A DNA stretch of 64,000 bases from Apiotrichum sp. Y4204 (Eukaryota > Basidiomycota > Tremellomycetes > Trichosporonales > Trichosporonaceae), in assembly GCA_025531455.1 (NCBI GenBank), contig JAMYHL010000125.1, positions 1 to 64,000 on the forward strand. Direction: 5' to 3'. Under the pieces are notes generated by a model. The model was given only the letters and a program-made list of their open reading frames with translations, was not told the origin of the DNA and did no database searches. Of this stretch, positions 36,301 to 48,312 are shown one piece after another. A program made the position numbers and the translations under genes. The stretch's first letter is position 1; each line of letters opens with the position of its first letter.

Positions 36301-37553
36301 GCTCTCCTTCTCTTGAACCACTCACGTCTCCTGGTGTAGGTTGATCTGGTGTATGAGACTCATCTCGTCTATGAGCGTTGCGTAAGGGCGGCGCTTGATC
36401 GCCTGGCGGTGCATCGCGACCGAGTAGCGCTTGCGCCACTCGTCACGCTTCTCCTGGCTGCGGTTCTTGACAAACGCGATGATGATTGACACCTCGTTGG
36501 CAAGCTGCGAGATCGTGAGGACGACAAAGGGGAAGAGCAGCACCTTGGCGACAGCCGTCGTCGGGATGAGGTCGCCGTAACCGACGGTCAGCGCGCACTG
36601 GATGGAAAAGTAGATGGCGTCGAGGTACGACCAGCCCTCGAGGCGGCAGTACGCCAGACCCTGCATGCCGACGAGGAACATGAAGAAGGTGACGGAGAAG
36701 AGAAACTTGCGGCCCGTGACGCGCAGCTCCTCGCCGTCACCGACGTCCACGCGACCGATTGCCAAGAAGTAGTTGAATCCAAGACAGATGGAGATGATGC
36801 CGGCCATGATAACCGACGCGACCGCGCACCAGAACCCCTCAGTAAACGCATACCCTGGCCGCGGATTATACCGCAGTCCGAAGTAGAATACGTTGATGAG
36901 CGCGATGATGGTCTTCCCCAGCCAGAAGAGGAGCGAGAGACTGCGGTCAGCTGATGCAGCCTGAAAACCATCCTGTAACCACATCCCCAGGGACGTCCCC
37001 AGAACGGCCCGCTCAACCTCGCTCGTCCTCCACGCCATAACAAGAGCACCCACCTCGCTCCTCGTCGCCATAGGTGGCCGCCGCTGAAACGCATGAGCAG
37101 CAACAGGTTGGCAATGACATTGAGGAAGAGACCAATGGACGACAGCGTAATGCAGCCCGCCGAGTCCTTGTACGTCTTCCCATCAGGTCCACCAAACCAC
37201 GGTTGCTGGTGTCAGCCCGGTATCCCATAACCACTCACTGTTAGACCCGCTATGTCGAGGAGGGTGGAGAGCGGCGCAATGATCGCGGCGACGAGCGGCA
37301 TGTACTTTGCGATCGTCGCCGCGTTCTGTGATTCACTCGGCGTAATTGCATGCCATGTAAGGTGTATCGTGTGCTTCCACCGCCCACTAAAATGTCGCGC
37401 CGGCGGGGACGGGGACGGAGACGGAGACGGAGACGATGCCTGGCCATTGTGTGTATCGGGGTGGGCGGGGTCTGGACTGGTGGGCTCCGTCCCGTCCGGC
37501 ATGACGGGCAGCGATCGTTTGGACCGCGCGCGGGAGTGGGGGTGTGCCGTCAT
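33342..37553 (-). CDS. TOK1: TOK-type outward-rectifying two-pore potassium channel
   Basis: Seven exons give 1294 residues. Fungal TOK channels have eight membrane segments and two pore loops and release K+ on depolarisation, setting membrane potential. Both selectivity filters are visible: TVGYGDLIP (about residue 275) and TIGFGDFTP (about 410). Hydrophobic helices before and after them (for example YMPLVAAIIAPLSTLLDIAGL, FCAVASVIMAG-type, VVYALMAVPVVTNFAV) fit the 8-TM plan. The start is placed at 37553 because the upstream in-frame 72 codons read as pyrimidine-rich leader. The C-terminal cytosolic tail of about 850 residues is far longer than in yeast TOK1 and includes a coiled-coil-like part (YKDEAERTRAEREQRAKEKEE) and a final His-rich stretch of about 85 residues. 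Intron 2 is 113 nt, longer than most here. Confidence 0.93.
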
Positions 37554-38065
37554 GCTATCATGGAGTTGAGAGTGAAAGAGAGATGAATGGAAGAAAAAGT
37601 GGTGTGGAATACCAAGATCTAATGGAAAGCGTGGCCGGTTGAGGACATAACTCTCGAGGATCAACTTTTGGAGCATTGATTCGCTTGGCGACGGCGTCGG
37701 TGGTGGCGAAAGCCTTGCCTCGCCCCCTTGCCCGGGCCGCGGTCTTGGCGTGCGTACACCCGGCGTCATCTTGCTCCGCGCCGGATATCGCGATATCCAT
37801 CCAATTGTTTGGTCTTGTGACTTACTTTAGCACTGTTGCATCCCATAAATAGACTGCATCTGTACGAATCACGCGACGCCGGCAGGGTTACTTCGTAGTG
37901 TCTGACACTCTTCGGTATTTATCACAGCCTCGTTCCCCATTCTCAATCATATCTTCCTCGCTACCGCCGCCTCATGCTCGGCGTGCCGCGCGTCGTTGTC
38001 TCACGCTCGTTTCAGGGAGCTGTCCACGGAGCTACGGAGCTACGGAGCTACCGTCCTCTTGTGGA
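37554..38065. promoter_or_regulatory. Promoter and leader of the TOK channel gene
   Basis: About 510 bp between two minus-strand genes. The stretch next to the channel gene is pyrimidine-rich on the coding strand, as in fungal leaders. CCATAAATAG near 37844-37853 is A/T-rich but not a convincing TATA box on the minus strand. A repeat CTACGGAG occurs three times near 38029-38050. Confidence 0.4.
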
Positions 38066-39252
38066 TTATGCACGGGCGATTTCTTGAAGTTCCGCGAGTC
38101 GCTGTTCGTCGGCGTCGTTCGAGCGCTCGAGTTGGTCGGCGAGACGGATACGATACTCAAGCTCTTCGAAATGTTTCTTCTTGAGCGCTTCACGTTCGGA
38201 CTGGTACCTCTTGTCGAGTTGAGCGAGCTCAATTGCGTGGACTTTCTTCAGGCTCGCGAAACGGGAACAGTCTGCTTCGTCGTTCTTTTCATCGTTGATA
38301 TCAACGACTTGTCGAGTGGGTGTGTCGCGGGTCTTGCGCCGGGCGTCTATCGCCTCGGCCTCCGACTCGCGGTTGCGTCGCGACTGTTTGCGGCCCGCTT
38401 TACGAGCTAAGTCGATGGTATCGCGTGTCGAGTCTTTGAGGGAGACAATAAGGGGGGTGCCAGGAGGGGTGCCAGGAGGGGTGCCAGGAGGGGTGCCAGG
38501 AGGGATTGTCGAGGGCACAACATCACACTGAACACCGGCATGAGAAGCCGCGGCACTAGACAAACCGCCAACGGCGCTCACTGGTGAAGCCTGACTCGAA
38601 ACGGCGATAGTACTCGAAGTTCCGAAAGCAGCGACCGACGACGGCGATACTCCGACGGGTGAGGTGACCGGAGCCGTAGACGCCTCAGAAAGTTTGGTCG
38701 GCGAGCGTGTGGAGGAGGAGCGCTGAACAGCCAGCGCTTTGGACGAATAAACCTCCTTCGCTTTTGGGCGTGGTCCCAAGTAGGGCAAAATCTTCTTTGC
38801 GTGAGGGCACTCATGAGGTGCCTCCAAGGCCGAGTGCCTCCAGCATGTCCCCAACATGAGGTCTCCGTTTTCCAGTACTTTTGGATGAGTGAAGACGGCT
38901 CGCTCACCGTAGCAGGCTGTTTCGTTTCTATCCTTCATACTGAAGTTAGCCGGGCGTAGAGGCGCAACGAAACCGTTCCCGGGTCGATCACTCACTACAC
39001 AGCCGCCGACGGCCAGAGGATGAACACGTGAAGTTTACCACTCTGATATGGGGGAAGAGCCTCTTCAACATCCCAAAGAGGCAGATTTGCGGGATGGAGC
39101 TGCGGCCACTCTCTGAAGAAAGTATCAGTTGCATCGAGGACCATTCTGCCCCTAATGCGGCGGGAAAGCTTTCGAGAAGGGTGATCGGGAGGTATATCAT
39201 CGATGCGCGGATTGGGGAGGAGGAGGAGCATTGCAGAGTTGGATGATGACAT
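38066..39252 (-). CDS. Uncharacterised protein with C-terminal coiled coil
   Basis: Two exons with a 56-nt intron encode 376 residues. I do not recognise the family. The N-terminal 140 residues look globular (AAVYMKDRNETACYGERAV, then LGTCWRHSALEAPHECPHAKK, with several Cys and His). A Ser/Thr/Ala-rich linker and four Pro-Pro-Gly-Thr units follow, the latter encoded by a perfect 12-bp tandem repeat. The last 90 residues are charged and heptad-like (LAQLDKRYQSEREALKKKH), a predicted coiled coil. A basic stretch (RKAGRKQSRRNRES) could act in nuclear import. It is transcribed away from the F-box-like gene, with 737 bp between start codons. Confidence 0.75.
38454..38501. repeat. 12-bp coding minisatellite, 4 perfect copies
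   Basis: Unit GGGGTGCCAGGA occurs four times in tandem inside the coiled-coil protein gene; on the minus strand it encodes a Pro-Pro-Gly-Thr repeat. It keeps the frame, so copy number can vary between strains without breaking the gene. Confidence 0.95.
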
Positions 39253-39989
39253 GTTACTTGCTTTGTGGATAAAATACGAAGAGGCGAAAGAATGAGTGAA
39301 TGAGGGATGAGAGAGAATGAGAGAGTGAAAAAGTGTAGAGTCGATAAGGAATCAGGTGCAGACGCAACAGCAGCAGACGGACAGAAGGTCACTGATCACA
39401 GATCACTGAGCGTGGGAGCGTGGGAGACTGGACTGGTTGACTCAACCAACAGCGATCAAGGGGGGCGCGGCAATCGCGAAGCAAAGTATGACAATCGTTG
39501 GATTGCCAAAGAGGTCTGAGCCGTTTGCCGGCCTTGGTCTGTGATCTCTTGTGAACAACGGGGCTTGACGACCAGAGGCGTTGCGGTGAGAATCCGAGGG
39601 CGTGAGGGCGTCAGAATGAGAGATTGTGAGATTGTGAGATGGCGTGAGAACGTGAGAGTGGGAGGATTGAAGCGCTCAAGAGTACCAAAGGGAGGAGATT
39701 CATGGCCTCGAGGTGTTGAACACTCACCCGTTGCGTTGCGCCCTTCCTTCGTACAGTAATCGTCATATAAAACTGTCAGAGCCTTGTCGATTCTCTTTTC
39801 ATCCTTCTTCTCTCTTCCCTCTGGTCTCCCTCTATCTCTCTTCTCTCCTTCCATCACTCTCACTTGCCTGTTTTCACTCCTTCAATCCGATACTCTTCGT
39901 TCGTTTATTCTCTCTGCTTGTCACTGACCCTCTGAGCTCTTCACCACAAAGAGACACCACCCACGCTCAGCGACGCAACCATCAACAAC
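39253..39989. promoter_or_regulatory. Divergent promoter region
   Basis: It is 737 bp between the coiled-coil gene and the F-box-like gene. It carries GAGA-type repeats (GAATGAGAGA near 39293-39325, GTGAGATT/GTGAGAAC near 39625-39660) and a pyrimidine-rich leader (39790-39930) before the F-box-like start. No gene is evident. Confidence 0.5.
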
Positions 39990-41384
39990 ATGAAACGAAA
40001 GGAAGACACCACACACGAGCCGACGACAACAATGACGGTCGATGCCAACAGGGATAACGGCATTTCAAGTAACATCCAGCCCAGTGCCGCGGATAACAAG
40101 GGCTCTGACAACGACACTGTGGGTATTTGCTACCTGTTCGAAGACTAATCCGCCACGCAGGCCGGCAATAACTCCAAGAACGCCAACCCAATGATCGACA
40201 TCATGGACTTTCCTCACATCATTGATACCATTAGGGCTTTTGCCCCCCACGCCTCACTGCTCAAGCTTCGTGCTACTTGCAGATCTCTCCGTGATGCCGT
40301 CGACGCGCAGATGTTTGCCCACTTGGCCGTGGTGGATCGCGGACCAGCGAAAGCGCCAGAACCTGGCGAATCCCATGTGTCCGAGTTTCTTATCGAGAAC
40401 TTGCGCACCGCTTCCTCGCCTTTCCATCGCCTCCCCATGTTATTCGATGAGGACATGCGTTGGGTCTTAAACGAGTCGCGAGAGCGACAGCTTAGGTTGT
40501 TCGGCACTATCGATTATTACACACGACCGAAACCGGGCGTGCCCCCTTTGGTGGCTCTCCCAGATTACATGAGATATCAGACGCTTAGGCGGCACTCGCC
40601 CTGTGGGTCGCAACTGGTGCATCGGGAAGACCCCCGAAAGACCGTTGATTTCATGGTTCTTGATTGGCATCGGGGGGTACTTCAATCTCTCGTTACGACG
40701 AAACGCCACGTCGTTAATGTGACCTGGACCTCCGCCTGGATGGCCACTCAATTTCCGATGCTGCCACAGATCTTTTGGTGGTACATCAATGTCGAAGAAG
40801 TCGTTATTGTTTTCTCTGAACAATCAACACTGCCCCTTGTCACCGACACCGACGACAGAACCGATTCAATTGAACAGACAAGCCTCCCGTCACACGATTC
40901 CTTGTCTTCAGTCAACCCCGTGCCCATGAAATTTCTCCACAGCATGCTTTTGCAATTGTATGAGGTCGTAGAAGGAGGTGGCAAGTTGGAAATCGTTGGG
41001 ATCGAGTCTCTTCCGTCTTCCATCGTGTCCCTTCCAACAACGACTAGTCGCGAGGTAACAGGAATTTCCGACCAGAATCCAGACCAGCTTGTCAAGAACT
41101 TTCGCGAAGCATTCGCATCGGAGTGGTTCAGTAGATTGCCCGAGTTTCGTAGTTATATCAAGGAAGGATCATCGGCCCCACTCAATATCGACAGCCTAGA
41201 AGCCTTCGAGAACTGTGTCAAGCTCACCTCTCTCTCCACCTGGCTTGCCACGGCCCCCCACGACGAAAAGATATGGCCCGAGGGCCTCGGTATCCTCGAC
41301 ACTGGCAAAGATGTGGCCCTGCCCCTCCTCGGGACCTGCACCTCAACCATCAGCGCTGGCCAACAGACCGCGCACTTAGTGTAG
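39990..41384 (+). CDS. F-box-like protein of unknown target
   Basis: Two exons with a 42-nt intron encode 450 residues. After a polar N-terminus of about 55 residues comes an F-box-like helix set: MIDIMDFPHIIDTIRAFAP then LLKLRATCRSLRDAVDAQMF, with the usual Leu-Arg-x-x-Cys-Arg-x-x-Arg-Asp pattern. The rest has no repeats that I recognise (no WD40 or clear LRR). Such proteins are often substrate adaptors of SCF ubiquitin ligases and form large lineage-specific families in tremellomycetes. The substrate cannot be inferred. The start is the first ATG after the pyrimidine-rich leader, context AACAACATGA. Confidence 0.7.
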
Positions 41385-41641
41385 CGATATGTATCTCACG
41401 TTCGGCCGACATCGACAAATCTGGTTTTCTGAAATTATCAAGAAGAGTGAGCTTCGAAGCGTGGGTAGGTAGGCCGCTTTACGTAGTCAATAGTTCGATG
41501 GTCAGAATCTGTTCCCACTTAGTACACGCATGATACATGACAATAACATAGCGGCATTATCCAAGGCCACGGCGGTGCTGACGCTCGCGGCGAGGGGCCC
41601 ATTCCCAGAACTCTTGACAATCTCCTTGTAGTCGCAGCCCT

Positions 41642-42607
41642 CTAGCCAAAGAGCTTGGAGTACAGGACGATGAGGATGAGGATGACGAGCACGGCGATAA
41701 TGGCGCCCGTGACAAACTTTTGCTGATACATCCTGCGCGTCAGAGAAATCACAGCAGGGGCGGAGGCAACAGACCTCACCCAGAGCAGGGCATCAGATCA
41801 ACCCCACGGCACCCACTTGTAGATCATCTTCTTGAGCGTCCCGCTCGCGCGGTCAATACTTCCGTCCGCGCGCGTAAGCGTGTCGCGGGTATGTTCAATC
41901 TGCTCGCGCTGTCCACGGAGGGAGCGGAGGATATCCGCGCCAACATCCTCCGTTTCGAGCGCGATACGATGAGCGCTATCGAGGCGGCGGGACGAGTCGT
42001 CCAGCGCCTCCGTGCCCGCAAGCAGCCGCGTGCGCGTGTTGAATGCCGTGTCGTCATCCCCATACGGGTCGTCAAAGCTGGTCGGCCCGAGGAGTTCGGA
42101 CCGCGCCGACTCGGCCGACGCGTCGCGGTACGTCTTGCGCGCGCGCTCTACCTGGGATTTCGAGGACGAGAGGCGGTCCTGGAACGTCCGCCGAATGGAT
42201 ACCGGCATAGAGTGGATCTCCACCTCCATCTGCGCCACCTGCTGTTAGGAAATAAATGCTTTTGGAACGCACAGTTTCCTCCGCCTCGTCCAGCTCGTCC
42301 GCGACCTTTTTCAGCGCCGACTTGCGGGGTTCTAAGTGTGAGTTGATAGTAGAAAGTGGGATACTCACCGCCCTTGAGCGTCCGCGCGGTGTCGAGCTTG
42401 GCCGAGACATTGGCGAGCGCGGACTTGAGGTCCTCGTCGTAGTTTTCGAACAGCGAGCTGGGGTGAGTGACGGGAGGAGACGGGGGATGTGGGCTGGAGC
42501 AGAGCAGGTGCCAGAGCGAGTGCGGGTGCTGCACTGCCGGATCTGCCACCACGCGCACGCACACGCGTACAGCCAGCAAATCATACTCACGTCGGCGAGT
42601 TGTCCAT
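41642..42607 (-). CDS. VTI1: Qb-SNARE VTI1 (Golgi/endosome/vacuole fusion)
   Basis: Five exons give exactly 225 residues, the usual VTI1 length. It starts MDNSPTSLFENYDEDLKSAL, with the N-terminal three-helix V-SNARE domain (KLDTARTLKG, ALKKVADELDEAEETV, SMPVSIRRTFQDRL). The SNARE motif spans about residues 130-195 and has the central zero-layer Gln in SLRGQREQIEHTRDTL. A single tail anchor (IIAVLVILILIVLYSKLF) ends the protein. VTI1 pairs with several syntaxins in Golgi, endosomal and vacuolar fusion. Introns are 133, 37, 34 and 84 nt; the tail-anchor exon joins in frame through AA|G at K-MYQQKF. A readthrough frame at intron 4 would stop early and lack the anchor, so splicing of that intron decides membrane attachment. 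Confidence 0.95.
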
Positions 42608-43376
42608 GATGGTGGATGGTGTGGAAGGAGTTTTCTGTTACTTCTGTTGTTGATGTTGCTTGTCCTTGTCGTCGTCACACCTGGGTGGCGCACGTTGGCC
42701 GTTTTGGGTGGCGGGAAGCTGGACCGCGAAGCGACAGTAGACGCTCCGTCATTTTGGGATAGAGGGGGTGCCATTTAAACAATTTGCCACCCCACACAGA
42801 GATGAAATCTGGGGGTGCATAGCCTCCCTCCTGGATGGATGCTGAATGTTGATGCCTCATTGCTCAAGTCATCAAGAGCCTCGTGCTCAATGCACCTGAG
42901 CAGTTCTATGCATACATGAGTATGGGATACTCCGACCCATGCACCAAGGTGATGCGAGGTTGCAGACACGAGTATAGTCGTCTTAAAAGTCAGGTGTGGA
43001 GCCAGGGTTCATTGCATTTTGTGTGTGTCACAGTCCAGCCACAGCCAGGGAGCACCAGGAGCACACAGGAGCCACCCAGTGGGCGAAACACACACGCCGT
43101 GGACCCTGCCTGCCTGCCTGCAACGTCAACAACAATCCGTCCCCCGTCCCGTGCACAACACTTCCGACCTGTACCATTGTTCTTCATCTCCACCCTCCCA
43201 CCACCAGATTATCACAACACAAACCACAAAGGACACTGTCCAGTCTCTCCTTATAGTGCATCGCGCCGTCGGTTACCCTCCCGCGTACGATTCCGCACAA
43301 AGCACAAACATCTCGCCCCGCTCACCACCTTCCCCCAAATCGTCCCTGTCGCCGCTCACCGCGCCGCCCTCCCCCG
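42608..43376. promoter_or_regulatory. Divergent promoter region of VTI1 and HYM1
   Basis: About 770 bp between two start codons. It has a CACACA/CCAC-rich leader before HYM1 and no recognisable gene or TATA box. Confidence 0.5.
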
Positions 43377-45076
43377 ATGAACTTCTTCAACCGCACGAAA
43401 ACGCGCTCGCCGGTCGAGAGCGTGCGCGTGCTCCGCGACTATCTCTCGCGCCTTGACGGGCCGGGATCGGCGGAGAGCAAGAAGAAGGTGAGTGGGGGTG
43501 TTGGATGTGTTTGGGAAAGGTGGTGTTTGTTCAGATAAACTGGAGAGACTGAGCTATCGGAGCGGCGCTGAAATTCATACGACCCCCAGCGCACTTGCTC
43601 CGCGCTCCGGACTCACCAGCAGGCCCCGTTCTGAGCCGTGCACACCTAGAGGTTGACCCAACGGTTGCACACCGACTCGACATCTCACTCGCGCACCCAC
43701 GTAACACAGCTCACACCAGACAACCGAAGAATGCTCGCGCCTCATAGCCCAGGTCAAGGCAACGCTCTGCGGCGAGGGAGAGGCCGAGTCTTCTCCCGAG
43801 ACAGTCACCATGGTCGCGAACGAGGTGTACAACACGGACTTGCTGTCGCAGCTCGTCGCACATCTCCCAAAGCTCGAGTTTGAGGCGCGCAAGGACGTAG
43901 GCCACATCTTCAACACGCTCCTCCGGCGGACGATCGGCATTCGCCACCCGACTGTCGAGCTCATGCAGAACAAGCCGGAGATTATATTCAGCACACTCCG
44001 AGGGTGAGTGGCAGATGGTCCTGCACCTGCGCCTTTGGGTGGCACTCCGTGACGCTGACCCATATCGCTCACACGCAGGTACGGCGACCCCGAGGTCGCG
44101 CTGAACACGGGTATGATACTCAAGGAGATGCTGCGGTACGAGCAGCTGGCCAAGCTGCTCCTCTACTCTGAGCAGTGAGTCGCGCTGTCTCTCCCAGCCC
44201 GTCTGACGACAGGTTTTACACCTTCCCGAAATACATCGAGGACACGACGTTTGGCATCTCGTGCGACGCGTTTGCAAATATGAAGGTACGTGGTGCGGTG
44301 TGTGATGGAGTGACTCAACTGTGAGGGGTTCCGAGAGAACCGGCCAGTGCCGCCCGAGCTCTCACCTCACCGAGCAACACCCTCGTTTCATTGTTTCATG
44401 CCGCTAACCCACAGGATACACTCACGAGGCACAAAGCAATGGTCGCAGCATATCTCGACCAGAACTACGATCGCGTAGGTGCAAAGGTCATCCCACCTGC
44501 TGACGCCAGTTCTTCAACATGTACAACGTTCTGATCATGTCCAACAACTACGTCACAAAGCGGCAGTCGCTCAAGCTCCTCGGCGAGATTCTGCTTGATC
44601 GCGCAAACTACTCGATCATGACACGGTACATTGCATCTGAGGCCAACCTCAAGCTCATGATGAACTTTCTGCGGGATCGCAGTCGGAACATCCAATTTGA
44701 GGCGTTCCATGTGTTCAAGGTGAGATGGGGGGAGTGGGTGGTGGCTGATTGCAGGTGTTCGTCGCCAACCCCAACAAGCCGCCCGAAATCGCCCGCATCC
44801 TAAAGCGCAACAAGGAGCGGCTGCTCATATTCCTCAAGGACTTTCACAATGACAAGGAGGGTGAGTGGTGGCCCAGATCTGGTGGACGCGGGTGTACCAC
44901 GGAGATTTTGAAGTGGAGTTCCAAGTCGATCTCGTGAACTTGATATTGGGCGATTGCCTTGCCGCCCTTTATGCTGACCTCCAGACGACCAGTTCAACGA
45001 CGAGAAACAGTTCCTATGCGGACAGAGTGAGTTGAACATGCACAACGTGTCCTAACTCTCAGTCGAGCGCCTGTAG
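43377..45076 (+). CDS. HYM1: MO25/CAB39-family scaffold protein (Hym1)
   Basis: A gene of about nine exons encodes roughly 335 residues. MO25 proteins are armadillo-like scaffolds that activate STE20/GCK-type kinases; in fungi Hym1 acts in the RAM/MOR pathway for cell separation and polarity. Evidence: [114 protein letters not shown] and [12 protein letters not shown], which run in the canonical order. The first intron (43488-43719) is 232 nt, unusually long here; its acceptor is fixed by [16 protein letters not shown] in frame. The last exon supplies only the final residues (IERL). Confidence 0.95.
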
Positions 45077-45904
45077 TCTGGACTACCGCGCCGTTCACGC
45101 CCAGCATCAGCATCCCCGCCTCGGCATCTCCGGCTCGGCCTCTCGGGCTCTCGTTCCCGCCCGCCCGCGCTCGTTACACCACACGCACGCACGCACGCAT
45201 CGCCGCACCGCGGCCCGTCCACGCCCAGCATGTCTTTTATGTGTTTATGTCAGTTGCATCTTGTGTCATTCGGGGTCAGTGCAGTCGGAGCGTTATCGGG
45301 GTGGGTAGGAGTGCAACTATGACGTCCGAGGAGAGTATGCGCGCTCGACCTCCTCGGCAAGACCCGAAGTTCAGACAATCGCGTCTCGGCCAGGAATTCT
45401 CTCTCCACTCACATGTGCGGCATTCTTACCTGTTTCCCAAGCAGTGGAACGCCGAGAAACGCTAGTTCTGGATCAGGGCCCGATTTTACCGAGGCCATCG
45501 GCGACCATCTCCGTCCGTACTCCGCTCTTATCAGTCCGCACCACTGGAACTGCAGTGCCAAGACCGCGTCATGCGTCGCAGTTGGCGACGGGGTCGGCCA
45601 AGCGTTCTCGGTGCAAGATCGCCAAGAAGCCAAGAGCGCAACAACATTGCCGATGACGTCAGTGACGGTGGCCCCAGTCCACCACATCCTTTGTTTACAA
45701 CTACTGCAGCAGTGTTTTGCAGTTGTTTTGCTGGTATTGTCACTTGGTCCGTCACTTACCGAGACTAACCCATTGTGACCGCGTCGTGCGACCCCATGGA
45801 CCTGGCTAACGCCAAGCGCGCCGTCGTGCTCCGCAGTCTCGGCGCGGCGTATATAAAAACACGGACACCTCACAGATGGATGCATCTGTTCATCTGTATC
45901 CACC
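45077..45904. promoter_or_regulatory. Promoter region of the MFS transporter
   Basis: It is 828 bp between HYM1 and the transporter, same strand. It includes an (ACGC)4 microsatellite at 45183-45198 and a clear TATA box close to the start codon. The rest shows no gene. Confidence 0.6.
45850..45857 (+). promoter_or_regulatory. TATA box
   Basis: TATATAAA lies 48 bp before the transporter ATG within CGGCGTATATAAAAACAC. It is the clearest core promoter element in the window and suggests an inducible gene with a short leader. Confidence 0.75.
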
Positions 45905-48058
45905 ATGCCGGAAAAGCTAGATAATGACACACCACGGCGCGACTCAGGCCTCGGCTCGGACTCGAACACGATCGAGGGCAAGGCGCCGTCGACGGTCGCA
46001 GGCAAGGCGCCGACACACGGCCACTATGAGGAGTCTCCGAATTTCGGCCCAAAGCACCACAGCGACGGCGCGCTGCTGCGCAACCCGCTCGCGGGGATGA
46101 GTCCGGCCGACGTGCTGGCGGACGTGGACGCGTTCGTGGACGAAAAGGGGCTGCAGGCGTACCGCGACGAGTTCCACAAGGGTGCGCTGCTTGCGCGCGT
46201 CGCGATGCGGCCCACGGGATTCGAGAGTATCCCGGATTCCTCCCTCCCGGAAGACAACAAGGCGGTTCTGAGGGAAGAAATCACGCACCGGTGGCGGCAG
46301 CCGTTTATGCTCTATTTCCTTGTTGTGCTCTGTGCCGGTTCGGCCATTGTGCAGGGGATGGACCAGACAGCAGTAAACGGCGCCCAGCAGTTTTACTTTG
46401 ACGAGTTCGGTATCGGCGAGGACGAGGTGTATATCCGCGGCCTGCTAAACGGCGCGCCGTACCTGTGTTCCGCGGTGATTGGATGCTGGACAAACGCGCC
46501 GCTCAACAGGCTCTTTGGGCGGCGCGGCACAATCTTCATCTCGTGCTTCATCTCGTTTGTCGCGTCCTTCTGGATGGCCGCAGCGGATACATGGTACAAC
46601 CTCCTGATTGCGCGGTTCGTGCTCGGTCTCGCGGTCGGCGCGAAGTCGTCCACTACCCCCGTATATGCGGCTGAATCCGCGCCAAAGACTATCCGCGGCG
46701 CGCTCACCATGATGTGGCAGATGTGGACTGCGTTCGGCATCGTGAGTCGAAACGCGAGGCTAGAACAAACACTAATACCAGATGCTCGGGTTCATCGCGT
46801 CGGTCGCTTTCCAGGACGTGACTGCGCCGGTGGGGCAATCCGACAATCCCCCGCGGTATCCCCAGTGGCGGTGGATGCTGGCGTCGACGGCGATTCCGCC
46901 AATGTTCGTCATGGCCCAGGTCTACTTTTGCCCAGAGTCGCCGCGGTGGTACATGGAAAAGGGAAAGTATGACAAGGCGTTCAAGTCGTTTAGCCGGATG
47001 CGCAACGCGCCGTTCCAGGCCGCGCGGGACATGTACTATGCCCACAAGATGCTCGAGGTCGAAAAGAGCCAGCGCGAGGGCAAGAATCTCTGGAAAGAGT
47101 TTTTCCTCGTAAAGCGCAACCGCCGCGCGGCCCAGAGCTCGTTTTTCGTCATGTTCATGCAGCAGTTTTGCGGGTAGGTACTCTAGAGTATGGCAGGGGG
47201 CTCACTCTAGTGTCAACGTTATCGCATACTATTCTACCCAGATTTTCATCGACGCGCAGTTTTCCCGCCGCGAGGCGCTCCTCGTATCCATGGGCACGGG
47301 AATTACAAACTGGCTATTCGCGATTCCGGCAATCTACACAATCGACACGTTCGGGCGGCGTAATTTGCTGCTCACCACATTCCCAATCATGGGCCTGTGT
47401 CTGCTATGGACGGGTTTCTCCTTCTACATGCCGACAAACGAGGCGGGCGGGGGTTACAGCACCGCACGCGTTGGGATGATCACGACGGGCATCTACCTCT
47501 TCATGGCGGTATACTCGCCCGGCGAGGGCCCCGTTCCATTCACATACTCTGCCGAGGCGTTCCCGCTGTACATCCGCGACGTGGGCATGTCGTTTGCGAC
47601 GGCCACCTGCTGGCTCTTCAACTTTATCCTCTCGTTCACCTGGCCGGCCCTCGTGCAGGCCTTTACCCCGACCGGCGCGTTTGTATGGTATGCCGCGTGG
47701 AACTTTTTCGCCTGGGTCTACACGTACTTTTTGCTCCCAGAGACAAAAGTGAGTTAAAATTTTCACTCTCGTATGGTGCTCACCTCCCCAGAACCTCACG
47801 CTCGAAGAGCTCGACAGCGTGTTCAGCGTCGGTAACCGCGAGCACTTCCGGTACTACCTCGCGCGCCTGCCGTGGTATCTTCGCAAGTACGTGCTGCGCC
47901 GTAAGGTCGAGCCGTACCCCGAGCTGTTCCAGCTCGCCGACGACGACGATTCGAGCGCGGCGAGCGAGACGAGCGAGGCGAGTGATGTGGTGGCTGGGCG
48001 GTATGGGACGAGCGAAAAGAATGAGAAGAATGAGAAGCGTGGGCTGCGGGAGACGTAG
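45905..48058 (+). CDS. MFS sugar-type transporter
   Basis: Four exons (introns of 40, 37 and 43 nt) give 677 residues. It belongs to the sugar porter family of the major facilitator superfamily (12 membrane segments). Visible signatures are the loop motif RLFGRRGTIF between TM2 and TM3, ARFVLGLAVGAKSS, PESPRWYMEKGK, QQFCGVNVIAYYS, DTFGRRNLLL and PETKNLTLEELD. The cytosolic N-terminus of about 130 residues carries NPLAGMSPADVLADVDAFV and is longer than in plain hexose transporters; this layout is common in a basidiomycete and ascomycete sugar-porter subgroup whose substrates are mostly unknown. The C-terminus is Asp/Ser-rich and then Lys/Glu-rich. The TATA box suggests regulated expression. 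It converges on the FAD oxidase gene. Confidence 0.9.
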
Positions 48059-48106
48059 CGAGTGGAAATGTATGAGCACATTGACGGTTATCGTGATGGC
48101 AAAGGG

Positions 48107-48136
48107 GAGTGTAGTCGAGTCGAGTGTAGTCGAGTC
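48107..48136. repeat. Perfect 15-bp tandem duplication
   Basis: GAGTGTAGTCGAGTC occurs twice head to tail in the short convergent spacer between the transporter and the FAD oxidase. Confidence 0.9.
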
Positions 48137-48312
48137 GTATGCCAGCAGGTTAGCCAGCCGCGGTTTGTTCTTCATTATTCGGTCAGTATGGCGTCAGTCT
48201 TGGGTACGCTGAAGCCATGGTCATGTCAACAATGTGGTCAGTGGCCTCGAGGCTCAGAAGAATAGAGTATCTTCGAGACAACGTTCACCGTTCATCGAAG
48301 GCATTCCCAGTA

